Assembly (NCBI RefSeq): GCF_016107655.1
Contig: NZ_JABASX010000003.1
Coordinates: forward strand, 372,001 to 436,000
Source of the DNA: Brevibacterium antiquum
GTDB lineage: Bacteria > Actinomycetota > Actinomycetes > Actinomycetales > Brevibacteriaceae
Direction: 5' to 3'
Length of the DNA: 64,000 nt
Shown here: piece by piece, positions 1-9,129 of the stretch
How the letters are laid out: the number at the start of each line of letters is the position of its first letter
Position numbering within the stretch: the stretch's first letter is position 1
The notes under the pieces: model-generated
Seen by the model: only the letters and a program-made list of their open reading frames with translations
Database searches by the model: none
What the model was told of the DNA's origin: nothing
Translations under genes and position numbers: made by a program

Positions 1-752
1 ATGCGAGCCCTCCCCCGCAGCCCGCTGCGTCCACACCCGCCGAGCCCGAGGCAATGTCGAGTTCGACGAGCTCCGCCGCGCAGGATACCTCGACAACGAA
101 CCCTGCTGTCGACCTCAGCGGCCGCACAATCGCCATCGACCCTGGCCACAACGGAGGCAACGCCTCCCACCCGAGCAAGATCTCCCGTCCGGTTCCGGAT
201 GGACGAGGCGGGACCAAAGCCTGCAACACCACCGGAACCGCCACGGATACCGATTATCCCGAGACCGATTTCAACTGGGGCGTTGCACAGAAACTGGAGC
301 GGGAACTCGAAGACGCGGGGGCCGAAGTGGTCATGAGTCGCGACGACAACAAGGGCGTGGGACCCTGCGTCGATGAGCGCGGCACGTTCGCCGATGACGC
401 CGACCTCATGGTCAGCATCCACGCCAACGGAAGCGAATCGGCGACGACCAAGGGCTTTCACGTCATCGTCGCGAAACCGGGCAGCTCCGACGCCGTCGAA
501 GACGACTCGAACCGCCTCGCCGATGCCATGAGCAAGGCAATGGCTGATCCGTTCACCCCCAACAGCGCATACGGGAAGAACGCCATCAGTCGGCGACCCG
601 ACCTGGCAGGACTCAATAACGCCTCGGTTCCTGCTGTCATCGTCGAATGCGGTGAGATGCGCAATCCCGACGAAGCCAAGACCATGGAATCGAAGTCCGG
701 TCAGCAGAAGTATGCCGAGGCTCTGATGCAGGGCATCGTCGACTGGTACTGA
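1..752 (+). CDS. N-acetylmuramoyl-L-alanine amidase (Amidase_3 family), 5' end missing
   Basis: Zinc-dependent amidase predicted to cut the bond between N-acetylmuramic acid and the stem peptide of peptidoglycan, outside the membrane. The frame is open from position 3, so the start and any signal peptide lie before the window. The visible part starts with an Ala/Pro/Ser-rich linker, then the catalytic domain: IDPGHNGG (first zinc His), SIHANG (second His) and VECGEMRN (catalytic Glu region). Two Cys residues (in KACN and GPCVD) match the disulfide known in the mycobacterial Rv3717 type, which this protein closely resembles; that fits a secreted enzyme without a separate wall-binding domain at its C-terminus. 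The stop codon is at 750-752. An internal ATG at 54 is possible but unlikely as the start because the linker continues upstream. Confidence 0.85.
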   Translation, partial: ASPPPQPAASTPAEPEAMSSSTSSAAQDTSTTNPAVDLSGRTIAIDPGHNGGNASHPSKISRPVPDGRGGTKACNTTGTATDTDYPETDFNWGVAQKLERELEDAGAEVVMSRDDNKGVGPCVDERGTFADDADLMVSIHANGSESATTKGFHVIVAKPGSSDAVEDDSNRLADAMSKAMADPFTPNSAYGKNAISRRPDLAGLNNASVPAVIVECGEMRNPDEAKTMESKSGQQKYAEALMQGIVDWY

Positions 753-806
753 ACGGGCAACGACCGAACCTGAACGACACCGGCTGGGCAGGTCCTGCAA
801 CAGACA

Positions 807-846
807 GATCGCCTGCGGTCGCGAGTATTCGCGTCCGCAGGCGATC
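807..846. terminator. Hairpin between convergent amidase and sigA genes
   Basis: Arms GATCGCCTGCGG-T-CGCGA and TCGCG-T-CCGCAGGCGATC flank a 4-nt loop, with one T-T mismatch. There is no long T-run on either side, so this is a strong structure but only a probable bidirectional terminator between the two convergent genes. Confidence 0.5.
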
Positions 847-899
847 GTGGTCACCGGGCTCATGCCGTCAGGCCGCAGCCACGGCAGGAGACAGCTGTC

Positions 900-2306
900 T
901 CAGTCGAGGTAGTCCCGCAGAACCTGGGAACGCGAGGGGTGCCGCAGCTTCGCCATGGTCTTCGACTCTATCTGGCGGATACGCTCACGCGTGACTCCGT
1001 AGACCTTGCCGATCTCATCCAGTGTCTTCGGCTGGCCGTCGTTGAGGCCGAAGCGCATCGACACGACACCGGCTTCGCGTTCGGACAAGGTGTCGAGAAC
1101 CGAGTGCAGCTGTTCCTGCAGCAGGGTGAAGCTGACCGAGTCTGACGGCACGACCGCTTCGGAGTCCTCGATGAGGTCACCGAACTCCGAGTCGCCGTCT
1201 TCGCCCAGTGGTGTGTGCAGAGAGATGGGCTCGCGGCCGTACTTCTGAACCTCGACGACGCGCTCTGGCGTCATGTCGAGTTCCTTGGCGAGCTCTTCCG
1301 GGCTCGGTTCGCGTCCGAGGTCCTGCAGCATCTGACGCTGGACACGAGCAAGCTTGTTGATGACCTCGACCATATGCACGGGAATGCGAATGGTGCGAGC
1401 CTGATCGGCCATGGCACGGGTGATGGCCTGACGGATCCACCACGTGGCGTAGGTCGAGAACTTGAACCCCTTCGTGTAGTCGAACTTCTCGACTGCACGG
1501 ATGAGGCCCAGGTTGCCCTCCTGAATCAGGTCGAGGAAGAGCATTCCACGACCGGTGTAGCGCTTGGCCAATGAGACGACGAGACGCAGGTTGGCCTCGA
1601 GGAGGTGGTTCTTCGCAATGCGACCATCGTGGATGATCCACTTGTAGTCCATGGACTCACGCGGTTCGGTGATGCCACCGGCATCGAGCAGGTGCTCGGC
1701 GTACATTCCGGCTTCGATGCGCTTGGCCAGATCGACCTCTTCAGCCGCGTTGAGCAGTGCGACCTTGCCGATCTGCTTGAGGTAGTCCTTGACCGGGTCC
1801 GCGGTGGCTCCCGCAGAGACGACCTGCTGTGCAGGTGCATCTTCTTCGTCGGCGTCGGAGACGATGAAGCCGCCAGCTTCTGTGACAGCGGCGTTCTTCT
1901 CCTTCTCTTCGGAGTTCTTCGTCTCGGTCGCCTCAGCTGGGCTCTGCTCAGTGCCGAGAGTATCGGTTGCCGGCTCGACGGCCTCGCCCGTCTCGAGCAC
2001 GTCGTCGGATTTCTTCTTCGCCCCTGCGGCCTTGGTGGGCTTCGTCACCGTCTTCTTAGCGGCGGCGGTCTTCGCCACCTTAGCTGCTGTCGATTTCGTC
2101 GCAGCGGCCTTGGCGGTCGTCGTCTTTCGGGCCGCGGTGGTCTGCTTGGTCCCGGTTTCCGCTGCGGTCGCTGAAGCCGATGTCTTCGTCGTCTTCTTGG
2201 CTCCCTTCGACGCCGCAGTGGTCTTGGATCCAGCGGTGGAGGTCTTGGCGGCCGTTCCCTCCGACTTTTCCGTCACCGTCGTGGATTCCTTGTCGACTCT
2301 CGGCAC
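900..2306 (-). CDS. sigA: Principal RNA polymerase sigma factor (RpoD/SigA/HrdB family)
   Basis: Housekeeping sigma factor that directs core RNA polymerase to -10/-35 promoters. The 468-residue reading uses a GTG at 2306 preceded by AAAGGTG five bases away; an open frame further upstream has no such site. About 110 N-terminal residues are a Lys/Ala/Thr-rich, histone-H1-like stretch, followed by an acidic segment. Then come region 1.2 ([16 protein letters not shown]), regions 2.1-2.4 ([20 protein letters not shown]) and 3, and region 4.2 with the helix-turn-helix [20 protein letters not shown] near the C-terminus. No anti-sigma gene is adjacent. Assignment to the primary rather than a stress sigma rests on full-length regions 1.2-4.2. 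Confidence 0.95.
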   Translation of the reverse strand: MPRVDKESTTVTEKSEGTAAKTSTAGSKTTAASKGAKKTTKTSASATAAETGTKQTTAARKTTTAKAAATKSTAAKVAKTAAAKKTVTKPTKAAGAKKKSDDVLETGEAVEPATDTLGTEQSPAEATETKNSEEKEKNAAVTEAGGFIVSDADEEDAPAQQVVSAGATADPVKDYLKQIGKVALLNAAEEVDLAKRIEAGMYAEHLLDAGGITEPRESMDYKWIIHDGRIAKNHLLEANLRLVVSLAKRYTGRGMLFLDLIQEGNLGLIRAVEKFDYTKGFKFSTYATWWIRQAITRAMADQARTIRIPVHMVEVINKLARVQRQMLQDLGREPSPEELAKELDMTPERVVEVQKYGREPISLHTPLGEDGDSEFGDLIEDSEAVVPSDSVSFTLLQEQLHSVLDTLSEREAGVVSMRFGLNDGQPKTLDEIGKVYGVTRERIRQIESKTMAKLRHPSRSQVLRDYLD

Positions 2307-2542
2307 GTGTTCACCTTTCGCGAGCGTTGAAACTTCTCGAATGCACCAGGACATTACTAAGACCCATGTCAAGAGGTCCAGGTATCGGGCCTGTGAGGAA
2401 CACATAGTTCGCCCATGATGCTATGACAGGGTCAACACCCAATTTTCGCACGATATTCCCGGCTTTGCGAATTGAGCCCCCGACGGTGGTTCGGGCCCCT
2501 GTGCCAAGCTCTTCGCCAAGAGTCGCCACCGCATCGTCGGGC

Positions 2543-3730
2543 TCATCCGGGGCCTCGGCGTGCTGACATCAGCCACCGTGGAAGGTACCCCTGTTCCACT
2601 GCGTTCAGGATCAGGGTGGCCATCGCATGGTCAGCGTCGAGTTCGAGCCCTGCCTGGGCGTAGTGCTCTGCCATGGTCGAGCCTCCCAACGACCATTCGA
2701 ACCATGCGATCACAGCATAGGCGGTGGCTCGAACGTCGGGATGCCCCAGGGGTATGTAGGCCTTGAGGAACTCAATGCCCAACTGAACATCACGGGGACG
2801 AGGTGCATGTGGGGACAGCCCCACCATGTCCTGTGCGGCCTGCGGGGACCTCGCGTATCTCTGCGCGCGAAGGTGCAGCTGTCCGGGGCCGCACTTCTCG
2901 ATGTCGGCCGGCACGAAGTTCGGATGATCGAAGCTGAGGATCATTTCGAGTGCGTCCCGGGACCATTTTTCGCTGAGGATCGCGTCGATGGCCATGGTCG
3001 TCTGGAGAGTCATCAGGTCTGCGAGGGCAGTCGGGTCGGTGCTGTCCTCGACCTCGCTCAGACGAGCGAGGCGAGGGTAGAGGAGGGACAGGACGTCGAA
3101 GCCCTCGGCGATGCTCAGCCAGATGTCGCGGCGGCCGTTGCGACTGGCAGTGAATTCTGCTGCAGATACGGGCCTGACCACGAGTTCCTGTGGGGACGCC
3201 GCAGGCGAGGAACCCGCCGCGACGAGTTCCGTTGCACAGGCCGAGGCCGAGGCAGCTTCGAGCAGCGTGCTCAGCTGCGCATCGTCGTCGATGCGGCCGA
3301 ACCGCTCCTCACTGACCCACCATGCGCTCAGAGTATCGATGCCTCGGTCCCCCAGCGACAGCGCGATCTCATCGATCGCCGCCCGGATGAGGTCTCGGTG
3401 GACGCGTGGGTACTCGTCGCTGTGCCCCCTGACTCCTGCCAGAGCCGCCTCTGGCAATCCGCTCTGGTATTCCGAGTCGTAGAGGACGAGGAACACCCCC
3501 GTCGCCGTGCACGCTCCAGCGATGAGATCGCTGTACCACTGCCCGCCTTCGGCCACGAGATGGGCCGCAGTCTCCAGGTCGAAGTCGACGCGAAGCGTCG
3601 TCGCACATGTCTGGGCGCCGTGTTCGTCGGTGCCCACGATGACGGCCACGAGGCTCTCCCGTGGAATGTAGCCGAGAGTGTGGGGCACGATTCCGATGAT
3701 GTCTTCTGCTGTCTTCGCTGTGGTCTCCAT
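2543..3730 (-). CDS. DUF4192 domain-containing protein
   Basis: 395-residue protein of unknown function. The opening segment (DIIGIVPHTLGYIPRESLVAVIVG) is the hallmark of the actinobacterial DUF4192 family, and the length fits. The C-terminal third contains Ala/Leu-rich helical repeats (HPDVRATAYAVIAWFEWSLGG, AEHYAQAGLELDADHAMA) that look like TPR-type helices. No signal peptide or membrane segment, so probably cytoplasmic. It lies upstream of sigA on the same strand with a 236-bp gap, so co-transcription is uncertain. The gene on its other side is divergent. Confidence 0.8.
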   Translation of the reverse strand: METTAKTAEDIIGIVPHTLGYIPRESLVAVIVGTDEHGAQTCATTLRVDFDLETAAHLVAEGGQWYSDLIAGACTATGVFLVLYDSEYQSGLPEAALAGVRGHSDEYPRVHRDLIRAAIDEIALSLGDRGIDTLSAWWVSEERFGRIDDDAQLSTLLEAASASACATELVAAGSSPAASPQELVVRPVSAAEFTASRNGRRDIWLSIAEGFDVLSLLYPRLARLSEVEDSTDPTALADLMTLQTTMAIDAILSEKWSRDALEMILSFDHPNFVPADIEKCGPGQLHLRAQRYARSPQAAQDMVGLSPHAPRPRDVQLGIEFLKAYIPLGHPDVRATAYAVIAWFEWSLGGSTMAEHYAQAGLELDADHAMATLILNAVEQGYLPRWLMSARRGPG

Positions 3731-3894
3731 GGCAACACTTCAGCTCCTGCCCTGCCGGATTGGCCAGAGTGAGCTGAGCGCATGTGGAAACCTTTGAAGT
3801 GTCCACAGCCCAGACGCACATGAGTGTGGGCCGATATCCCCACGCGAAGTCGCACAGAATTGCCACCGCGGCTCAACTGGCATACAAGTGAGGG

Positions 3895-4686
3895 GTGGCG
3901 AAACGACGGATATACACAGCACCCGGCTCACAAGTCGTCGAAATCTCGACCGGCACCGCGCGCCTGGAGAAGGTCGACGGGCAGGTCGACAGCTATGTCC
4001 TCCATGTCAATGGGGTGCCCTCCTCGTCGATCTCTCTGAGCGAGCCGACTCGGCTGGACTTCGAGTATCTGGATTGGATGTCACGGATCATCGATATCCA
4101 GTTCGCGGCCGGCCCGCTGCGAGCAGTCCACATCGGGGCAGCCGGATGTGCACTTGCCCGAGCCATCCATGCCCAGCGGCCCGGTTCGAAGCAGACGGCG
4201 ATCGACATCGACCCCCTGCTCCTCGACTACTCACGCACCTGGTTCGATCTGCCGCGCGCACCGGGTCTGGCTCTGCGTGCCGGAGACGGCGCGGTCGAAG
4301 CCGAGAAGTTCCGTCCCGACACCCTTGACGTGCTCATCCGTGACGCCTTCGACCATGACTCGGTGCCACCTGCGCTGCAGGCCTCGGAGTTCTTCACCAC
4401 CTGTGCGCGCATCCTCAAGGACTCGGGTGTCTATATCGCCAACGTCCCCGATGCTGGCGATCACCGCGTCCTCAGAGCAGAACTGGAGCTGCTGGATTCT
4501 GCGTTCGACCATGTCGCTGCCGCCGCCGAGCCCGGAATCCTCAAAGGACGCAGACGTGGGAACGTCGTTGTCATCGCCTCCAATTCCCCGCTGCAGGTGC
4601 ACGAACTCGATAGGAGTCTGCGCACTGCGGCGACAATGGCGACCTTCCTGACGGGGCAGGGGCTGAAGTCGAGACTGGGGCTGTGA
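3895..4686 (+). CDS. Spermidine synthase-like (Rossmann-fold) protein
   Basis: 263 residues with a methyltransferase/aminopropyltransferase-like Rossmann fold. The glycine motif is HIGAAGCALARAI, followed by the acidic strand end AIDIDPLLLD and the DAFDHDSVP segment where spermidine synthases carry their catalytic Asp. No S-adenosylmethionine decarboxylase gene is nearby and the motifs are degenerate, so true spermidine synthesis is not shown; many actinobacterial relatives are annotated only as fused or orphan SpeE-like proteins. The GTG at 3895 follows an in-frame TGA immediately upstream, so it is the earliest possible start, and it lacks a well-spaced ribosome site. Ends 86 bp before helD. 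Confidence 0.75.
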   Translation: MAKRRIYTAPGSQVVEISTGTARLEKVDGQVDSYVLHVNGVPSSSISLSEPTRLDFEYLDWMSRIIDIQFAAGPLRAVHIGAAGCALARAIHAQRPGSKQTAIDIDPLLLDYSRTWFDLPRAPGLALRAGDGAVEAEKFRPDTLDVLIRDAFDHDSVPPALQASEFFTTCARILKDSGVYIANVPDAGDHRVLRAELELLDSAFDHVAAAAEPGILKGRRRGNVVVIASNSPLQVHELDRSLRTAATMATFLTGQGLKSRLGL

Positions 4687-4772
4687 CGGAACACACCTGG
4701 CATGAATCATTGCTTCCAACTACTCCCGGTGAGAAAAGTTCGGCATAATGGAATGCCGATTGGGAAGGTGAG

Positions 4773-6983
4773 ATGACCGAGACTTCAGAAATACGCGTCG
4801 AGCAGGTCAAGCTTGACGAGCTCTATGCACGACTCGACGAATTACGAGATGAGGCAACTGCCCGGCTGGGTACGGTGAGGATCTCCGAAGTCGGCGGCAA
4901 TCATCAGCACCGGAGCGAACGGGATGCGTTCGCCACCCTGTATGAGGACCAGCTGATCCGGCTCAACAGCGCCGAAGACGGGCTGTGCTTCGGTCGTCTC
5001 GATTTCAGATCAGACGCCGAGCCCAGCTACATCGGACGGATCGGGCTCACCGACGCCAACCGTCAGCAGATCCTCATCGACTGGCGCGCACCGGCTTCGG
5101 AGCGCTTCTACCAGTCGACTGCTGCCAACCCGGCGGGAGTCGTCCGGCGCCGCCACCTGGTGACGAAGAACCGCACGGTCACAGACCTCGAAGACGATGT
5201 GCTCGACATCGATGCTCTCGACGATGCAGACCGATCGAATCTGCAGGGCGAGGGTGCGCTGATTGCGGCACTGACCAATCACCGGACCGGTCGAATGGGC
5301 GATATCGTCGCGACCATTCAGGCCGAGCAGGATGCCATCATCCGCCAACCGCTCCAGGGTGTGCTCGTGGTTCAGGGTGGGCCGGGAACCGGAAAGACGG
5401 CGGTGGCACTCCACCGCGCGGCCTTCCTCCTCTATCGGCACCGGGAGCGGATCGCCAAGTCGGGCGTGCTGCTCGTCGGCCCCTCCACTGTGTTCCTCAA
5501 GTACATCGAGAAGGTCCTGCCCAGCCTCGGCGAGACCGGTGCGCTTCTGCTGACACCGGGCCAGCTCTACCCAGGTCTCGAGACCGAGCTGACCGATGAC
5601 ACGGATGTGGCAGTGATCAAGGGCCGCTCCGAGATGGCTGCGGTGCTGAAGAACCACATCGCGAACTACGAGCGGATACCCGAGCAGGACGAAGAGCTGC
5701 GCGTCGGCTCGCACACCATCTGGCTGCGCCGCCGCGACGTGCGCGGAGCTCGCGATCGAGCCCGTCGCAGCGGGGATGCTCACAATGCCGCCCGCAACGG
5801 CTTCGTCTCAGGTCTGCTCAAGACACTCGCAGAAGATCTGGCCAGGGAGATGGGCCTCGACGGTGCAGGTGAGAGACTGCCGGAGCTGATGGACGAGCTG
5901 CGCTCGAGCGTGGATGTGCGCCGAGCTCTCAACCTCGCCTGGTTCCCGATCAGTCCTGCTGCGGCACTGCGTGCCCTGCTGTCCAAACCGCACAAGCTGC
6001 AGGCCGCTGCCAGGAACCTGCTCTCCCCCGACGATCAGCAGACGCTGATTCGCCCGTCCAACGCCGAGCTCACCGTTGAAGACGTTCCTCTCCTCGACGA
6101 ACTCGCGGAACTGCTCGGCAGCAGTCCGCAGCAGACTGCTGCCCGCGACGAGTCCGCTCGTGAGTACGCCGAGGCGGTCCTCGACATGACGGACACCTCT
6201 GCCCTCATCGATGCCGAGACGCTGGCCGCCAGGTGGGAAGAAGAAGGGCCGACTGTCACCCTGGCAGAGCGGGCGCTCGACGATCGCGAATGGACCTACG
6301 GCCACCTCGTCGTCGATGAGGCTCAGGAGCTTTCGCCCATGCAGTGGCGCGTGCTCTTCCGACGAGTTCCGTCGAAGTCCGCGACTGTCGTGGGCGACCT
6401 GGCACAGTCCTCGCACGTGGACAACACCCGGACGTGGAATTCCATCCTGTCCGAGTTCGTCGGCGACCGTTACGCACTGCAGGTGCTGACCGTGTCCTAC
6501 CGGACGCCTCAGTCGGTGATGGACCTGGCCAACCGCTACCTGCACCGTCATTTCCCGCAGCTCGAACTCGTCGAATCCGTCCGACAGGGCGGCCCCGACC
6601 CGCAGATGCGGTCGTTCGCTTCGGCGCAGGACGCGGTCAATGCCCTCGTGCCCACCATCACGGAAGAGGTCGAATCCGTGGAAGGCGGGAAGATCGCCGT
6701 GATCGCGCCTGTCGATCTCATCGATTCCGCCGCCGAGGTGCTCGCCGGCTTCGACATCGGCCGTTCGGTCACCAGCCTCGACCATCAGATCGCAGTCATC
6801 ACGGCGCAGCAGGCGAAGGGACTCGAATTCGATTCGGTCGTCATCGTCGAACCGGGGCTGATCGCCCCTGACGGTCACGAGGACGGGGTCGGCGCGCTCT
6901 ATGTATCGCTGACTCGAACCACGGACCGGCTGCGGATCCTGGCTGCGGCAGCGACCGAACTGAGCGACCTCATGGCCGACTGA
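4773..6983 (+). CDS. helD: HelD-like RNA polymerase-associated ATPase/helicase (UvrD/Rep superfamily)
   Basis: 736-residue superfamily I helicase-like ATPase. The N-terminal coiled coil (first ~50 residues), the early conserved segment (YIGRIGLTDANRQQILIDWRAPASERFYQ), Walker A (GGPGTGKTAVALHR, about residue 203), Walker B (LVVDEAQELSP, about 512) and the late motif GLEFDSVVIVEP are those of HelD rather than UvrD or PcrA. Characterised HelD proteins bind RNA polymerase, remove stalled complexes and in some actinobacteria protect against rifampicin. The ATG has GAAGGTGAG directly upstream. It is transcribed alone and followed by a strong terminator. Confidence 0.88.
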   Translation: MTETSEIRVEQVKLDELYARLDELRDEATARLGTVRISEVGGNHQHRSERDAFATLYEDQLIRLNSAEDGLCFGRLDFRSDAEPSYIGRIGLTDANRQQILIDWRAPASERFYQSTAANPAGVVRRRHLVTKNRTVTDLEDDVLDIDALDDADRSNLQGEGALIAALTNHRTGRMGDIVATIQAEQDAIIRQPLQGVLVVQGGPGTGKTAVALHRAAFLLYRHRERIAKSGVLLVGPSTVFLKYIEKVLPSLGETGALLLTPGQLYPGLETELTDDTDVAVIKGRSEMAAVLKNHIANYERIPEQDEELRVGSHTIWLRRRDVRGARDRARRSGDAHNAARNGFVSGLLKTLAEDLAREMGLDGAGERLPELMDELRSSVDVRRALNLAWFPISPAAALRALLSKPHKLQAAARNLLSPDDQQTLIRPSNAELTVEDVPLLDELAELLGSSPQQTAARDESAREYAEAVLDMTDTSALIDAETLAARWEEEGPTVTLAERALDDREWTYGHLVVDEAQELSPMQWRVLFRRVPSKSATVVGDLAQSSHVDNTRTWNSILSEFVGDRYALQVLTVSYRTPQSVMDLANRYLHRHFPQLELVESVRQGGPDPQMRSFASAQDAVNALVPTITEEVESVEGGKIAVIAPVDLIDSAAEVLAGFDIGRSVTSLDHQIAVITAQQAKGLEFDSVVIVEPGLIAPDGHEDGVGALYVSLTRTTDRLRILAAAATELSDLMAD

Positions 6984-7028
6984 GTCAGCGCGGCATCTCT
7001 CGCGTCGACCGGCACCGGCTGGACGCAG

Positions 7029-7072
7029 ACTGAGGGCGCATCGGAGTCATCTCCGATGCGCCCTCAGTTTCT
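7029..7072 (+). terminator. Rho-independent terminator of helD
   Basis: Perfect stem CTGAGGGCGCATCGGAG / CTCCGATGCGCCCTCAG (17 bp, plus an A-T closing pair) with a TCAT loop, followed by TTTCTCT. It sits 46 bp after the helD stop. Confidence 0.88.
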
Positions 7073-7119
7073 CTCTGCGCAGATATTCGGCCTGCGACCA
7101 GGCTGTTTCCATCCTCATG

Positions 7120-7174
7120 GAGAAAGTAAAGGGCCGCTTAACGGTTCGGCTTCCCCTCCGAACCGCAAGCGGCC
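7120..7174 (-). terminator. Terminator downstream of nrdR
   Basis: Inverted repeat GGCCGCTT-AA-CGGTTCGG / CCGAACCG-C-AAGCGGCC with an 8-nt loop. Read on the minus strand the stem is followed by CCCTTTACTTTCT, a T-rich tail, so it would end the dnaE-hisD-nrdR direction. A second small GCGCGC hairpin lies just before it (about 7172-7190). Confidence 0.65.
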
Positions 7175-7258
7175 GCGCGCCAGAAGCGCGCACTGTCAAT
7201 GTTACACAAGAATCGGTGCGCTGGGCTACTCCGCTCACAGATTTATGGGGTGGTTTTC

Positions 7259-7756
7259 TCAGTCCTGGAAATCTTCGGGCGTCGCCTGCCTGGCATCGCC
7301 CGATTTCAGAGCCGCATCCGCGCGCAGGGAGTCGATCGCCGTCTCAAAGTCTTCCAGGGAGTCGAAGCCCTGGTAGACGCTGGCGAACCGCAGGTACGCG
7401 ACCTGGTCGAGCTCACGCAGCGGCTCGAGGATGCTCAGTCCCACCTCGTCGGCGTCGATCTCAGCAATCCCCTTGGAACGGATGTCCTCTTCGACCTTCT
7501 GTGCCAGCTTCGCCAGATCGTCATCGTTGACCGGTCGCCCCTGACAGGCTTTGCGCACACCAGACATGATCTTCTGACGGGAGAACTCCTCTGTCACTCC
7601 GGAGCGCTTGATCACCGACAGACTGGTCGCTTCCATGGTTGTGAAGCGGCGCCCGCAATGACGGCACTGACGCCTGCGACGGATCGCGGCGCCATCTTCA
7701 CTGGTCCGCGAATCGACGACTCGAGAATCTGATTCACGACAGAACGGACAACGCAT
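7259..7756 (-). CDS. nrdR: Transcriptional repressor NrdR
   Basis: 165-residue repressor of ribonucleotide reductase genes. The N-terminal zinc ribbon has the pairs CPFC (residues 3-6) and CRHC (about 31-34), followed by the ATP-cone domain ([20 protein letters not shown]...), which senses ATP/dATP. Length and order match the family exactly. The ATG at 7756 is preceded by GAGGAG five bases upstream and is 2 bp from the hisD stop, so hisD and nrdR are probably co-transcribed. The nrd genes themselves are not in this window. Confidence 0.95.
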   Translation of the reverse strand: MRCPFCRESDSRVVDSRTSEDGAAIRRRRQCRHCGRRFTTMEATSLSVIKRSGVTEEFSRQKIMSGVRKACQGRPVNDDDLAKLAQKVEEDIRSKGIAEIDADEVGLSILEPLRELDQVAYLRFASVYQGFDSLEDFETAIDSLRADAALKSGDARQATPEDFQD

Positions 7757-7758
7757 AT

Positions 7759-9069
7759 CTACTCCTCGAACCTGATGCTGACGGCTCGACCGTGAGCGGG
7801 GAGCTGCTCGCTGTCCGCCAGCACCTCGATGTGGTCGGCAACCTCGGCCAGAGCCGAACGGTCATAGTCGATGACCTGGCTGACCTTGATGAATGAGTGC
7901 ACGCCCAGCCCGGATCCGTGTGCTGCCGTTCCCATCGTGGGCAGGACGTGATTCGATCCTGCGCAGTAGTCTCCCAGCGACACCGGTGCCCAGTCCCCCA
8001 CGAACACCGCTCCCCCGTTGGTGATCCGCGCGGCAACAGAATGAGCGTCGGCGGTGTGGACCTCGACGTGCTCTCCGGCGTATCCGTTGACGACGTCGAT
8101 TCCTGCGTCCAGATCATCGACGAGGACGATGGCGGACTGCTTTCCTGCCAGGGCGATGCCGATCCGCTCCTTGTGGGTCGCGGCAGGCACCTGGGCGGAG
8201 AGTTGGGCCTGCACGCGTTCAACCAGTTCGGTCGAATCGGTGACGAGGACGGAGGCAGCCAGTTCGTCGTGTTCGGCCTGGCTGATGAGGTCGGCGGCGA
8301 CGAACGCCGGATCGGCGCTCGCATCGGCGAGGATGATGATCTCGGTGGGACCGGCGACCGCGTCGATGCCCACGTGGGTTCGCATGAGTGATTTCGCGGC
8401 GGCGACGTAGGCGTTGCCCGGGCCGGTGATGAGATCGACGGGTTCCAGCTGCTCCTCATCGTCAAGCCCGTAGGCAAGTGCTCCGATGGCCTGGGCACCG
8501 CCCATGGCCCAGACCTCATCGATGCCGAGGATGTGAGCTGTGGCGAGCACTGTGGGGTGAGGCAGTCCGTTGCTCTGGGGTGGGCTGGCGATGGCCAGTG
8601 AGGCGGACCCTGCTGCCTGAGCCGGCACGACGTTCATCACGACGGTGGATGGATAGACGGCCAGACCGCCGGGCACATAGAGGCCGACCCGTTCGATCGG
8701 CAGGTGCCGTGTGGTGACGTGGGCCCCGGAGACCAGTTCTGTGCGGACATCGGTGGGGCGCTGGTCGTCAGCGACCTTCCTGGCGCGAGAGATCGATTCG
8801 ACCAGGGCAGCTTTGACGGAAGTGTCCAGTTCGTCTTCGGCGCGCTTCAGCTCGGAGGCGGGCACACGCAGAGTCTCGAGTTCGACGGAGTCGAATCTCG
8901 CGGTGAATTCCTTCACGGCACGAGTACCGCCCGTCTGCACCTGGCTCAGCAGTTCGGCCACTCTTCGTTCGATATCGGCATGTGTATCGGCGGCACGGGG
9001 CAGCCTCTGCTTGAGGAATCTCTTGCTCAGTCTCTCACCGCGGAAGTCCAGAATGTTCACTCGCACCAT
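7759..9069 (-). CDS. hisD: Histidinol dehydrogenase
   Basis: 436-residue NAD- and zinc-dependent enzyme that performs the last two oxidations of histidine synthesis, histidinol to histidine. Family features include [13 protein letters not shown], the zinc-site segment [14 protein letters not shown] and [13 protein letters not shown] near the C-terminus. The remaining his genes that usually follow hisD are not here: the next gene is nrdR, so hisD has been separated from hisC/hisB or they lie elsewhere. It starts with ATG at 9069, 60 bp after the dnaE stop. Confidence 0.95.
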   Translation of the reverse strand: MVRVNILDFRGERLSKRFLKQRLPRAADTHADIERRVAELLSQVQTGGTRAVKEFTARFDSVELETLRVPASELKRAEDELDTSVKAALVESISRARKVADDQRPTDVRTELVSGAHVTTRHLPIERVGLYVPGGLAVYPSTVVMNVVPAQAAGSASLAIASPPQSNGLPHPTVLATAHILGIDEVWAMGGAQAIGALAYGLDDEEQLEPVDLITGPGNAYVAAAKSLMRTHVGIDAVAGPTEIIILADASADPAFVAADLISQAEHDELAASVLVTDSTELVERVQAQLSAQVPAATHKERIGIALAGKQSAIVLVDDLDAGIDVVNGYAGEHVEVHTADAHSVAARITNGGAVFVGDWAPVSLGDYCAGSNHVLPTMGTAAHGSGLGVHSFIKVSQVIDYDRSALAEVADHIEVLADSEQLPAHGRAVSIRFEE

Positions 9070-9129
9070 TCTAGTCCCCGTCCCTTCGCCGATTGCCCCT
9101 GCCTCCGCTCCAGGCGGTCACGCATTGCC

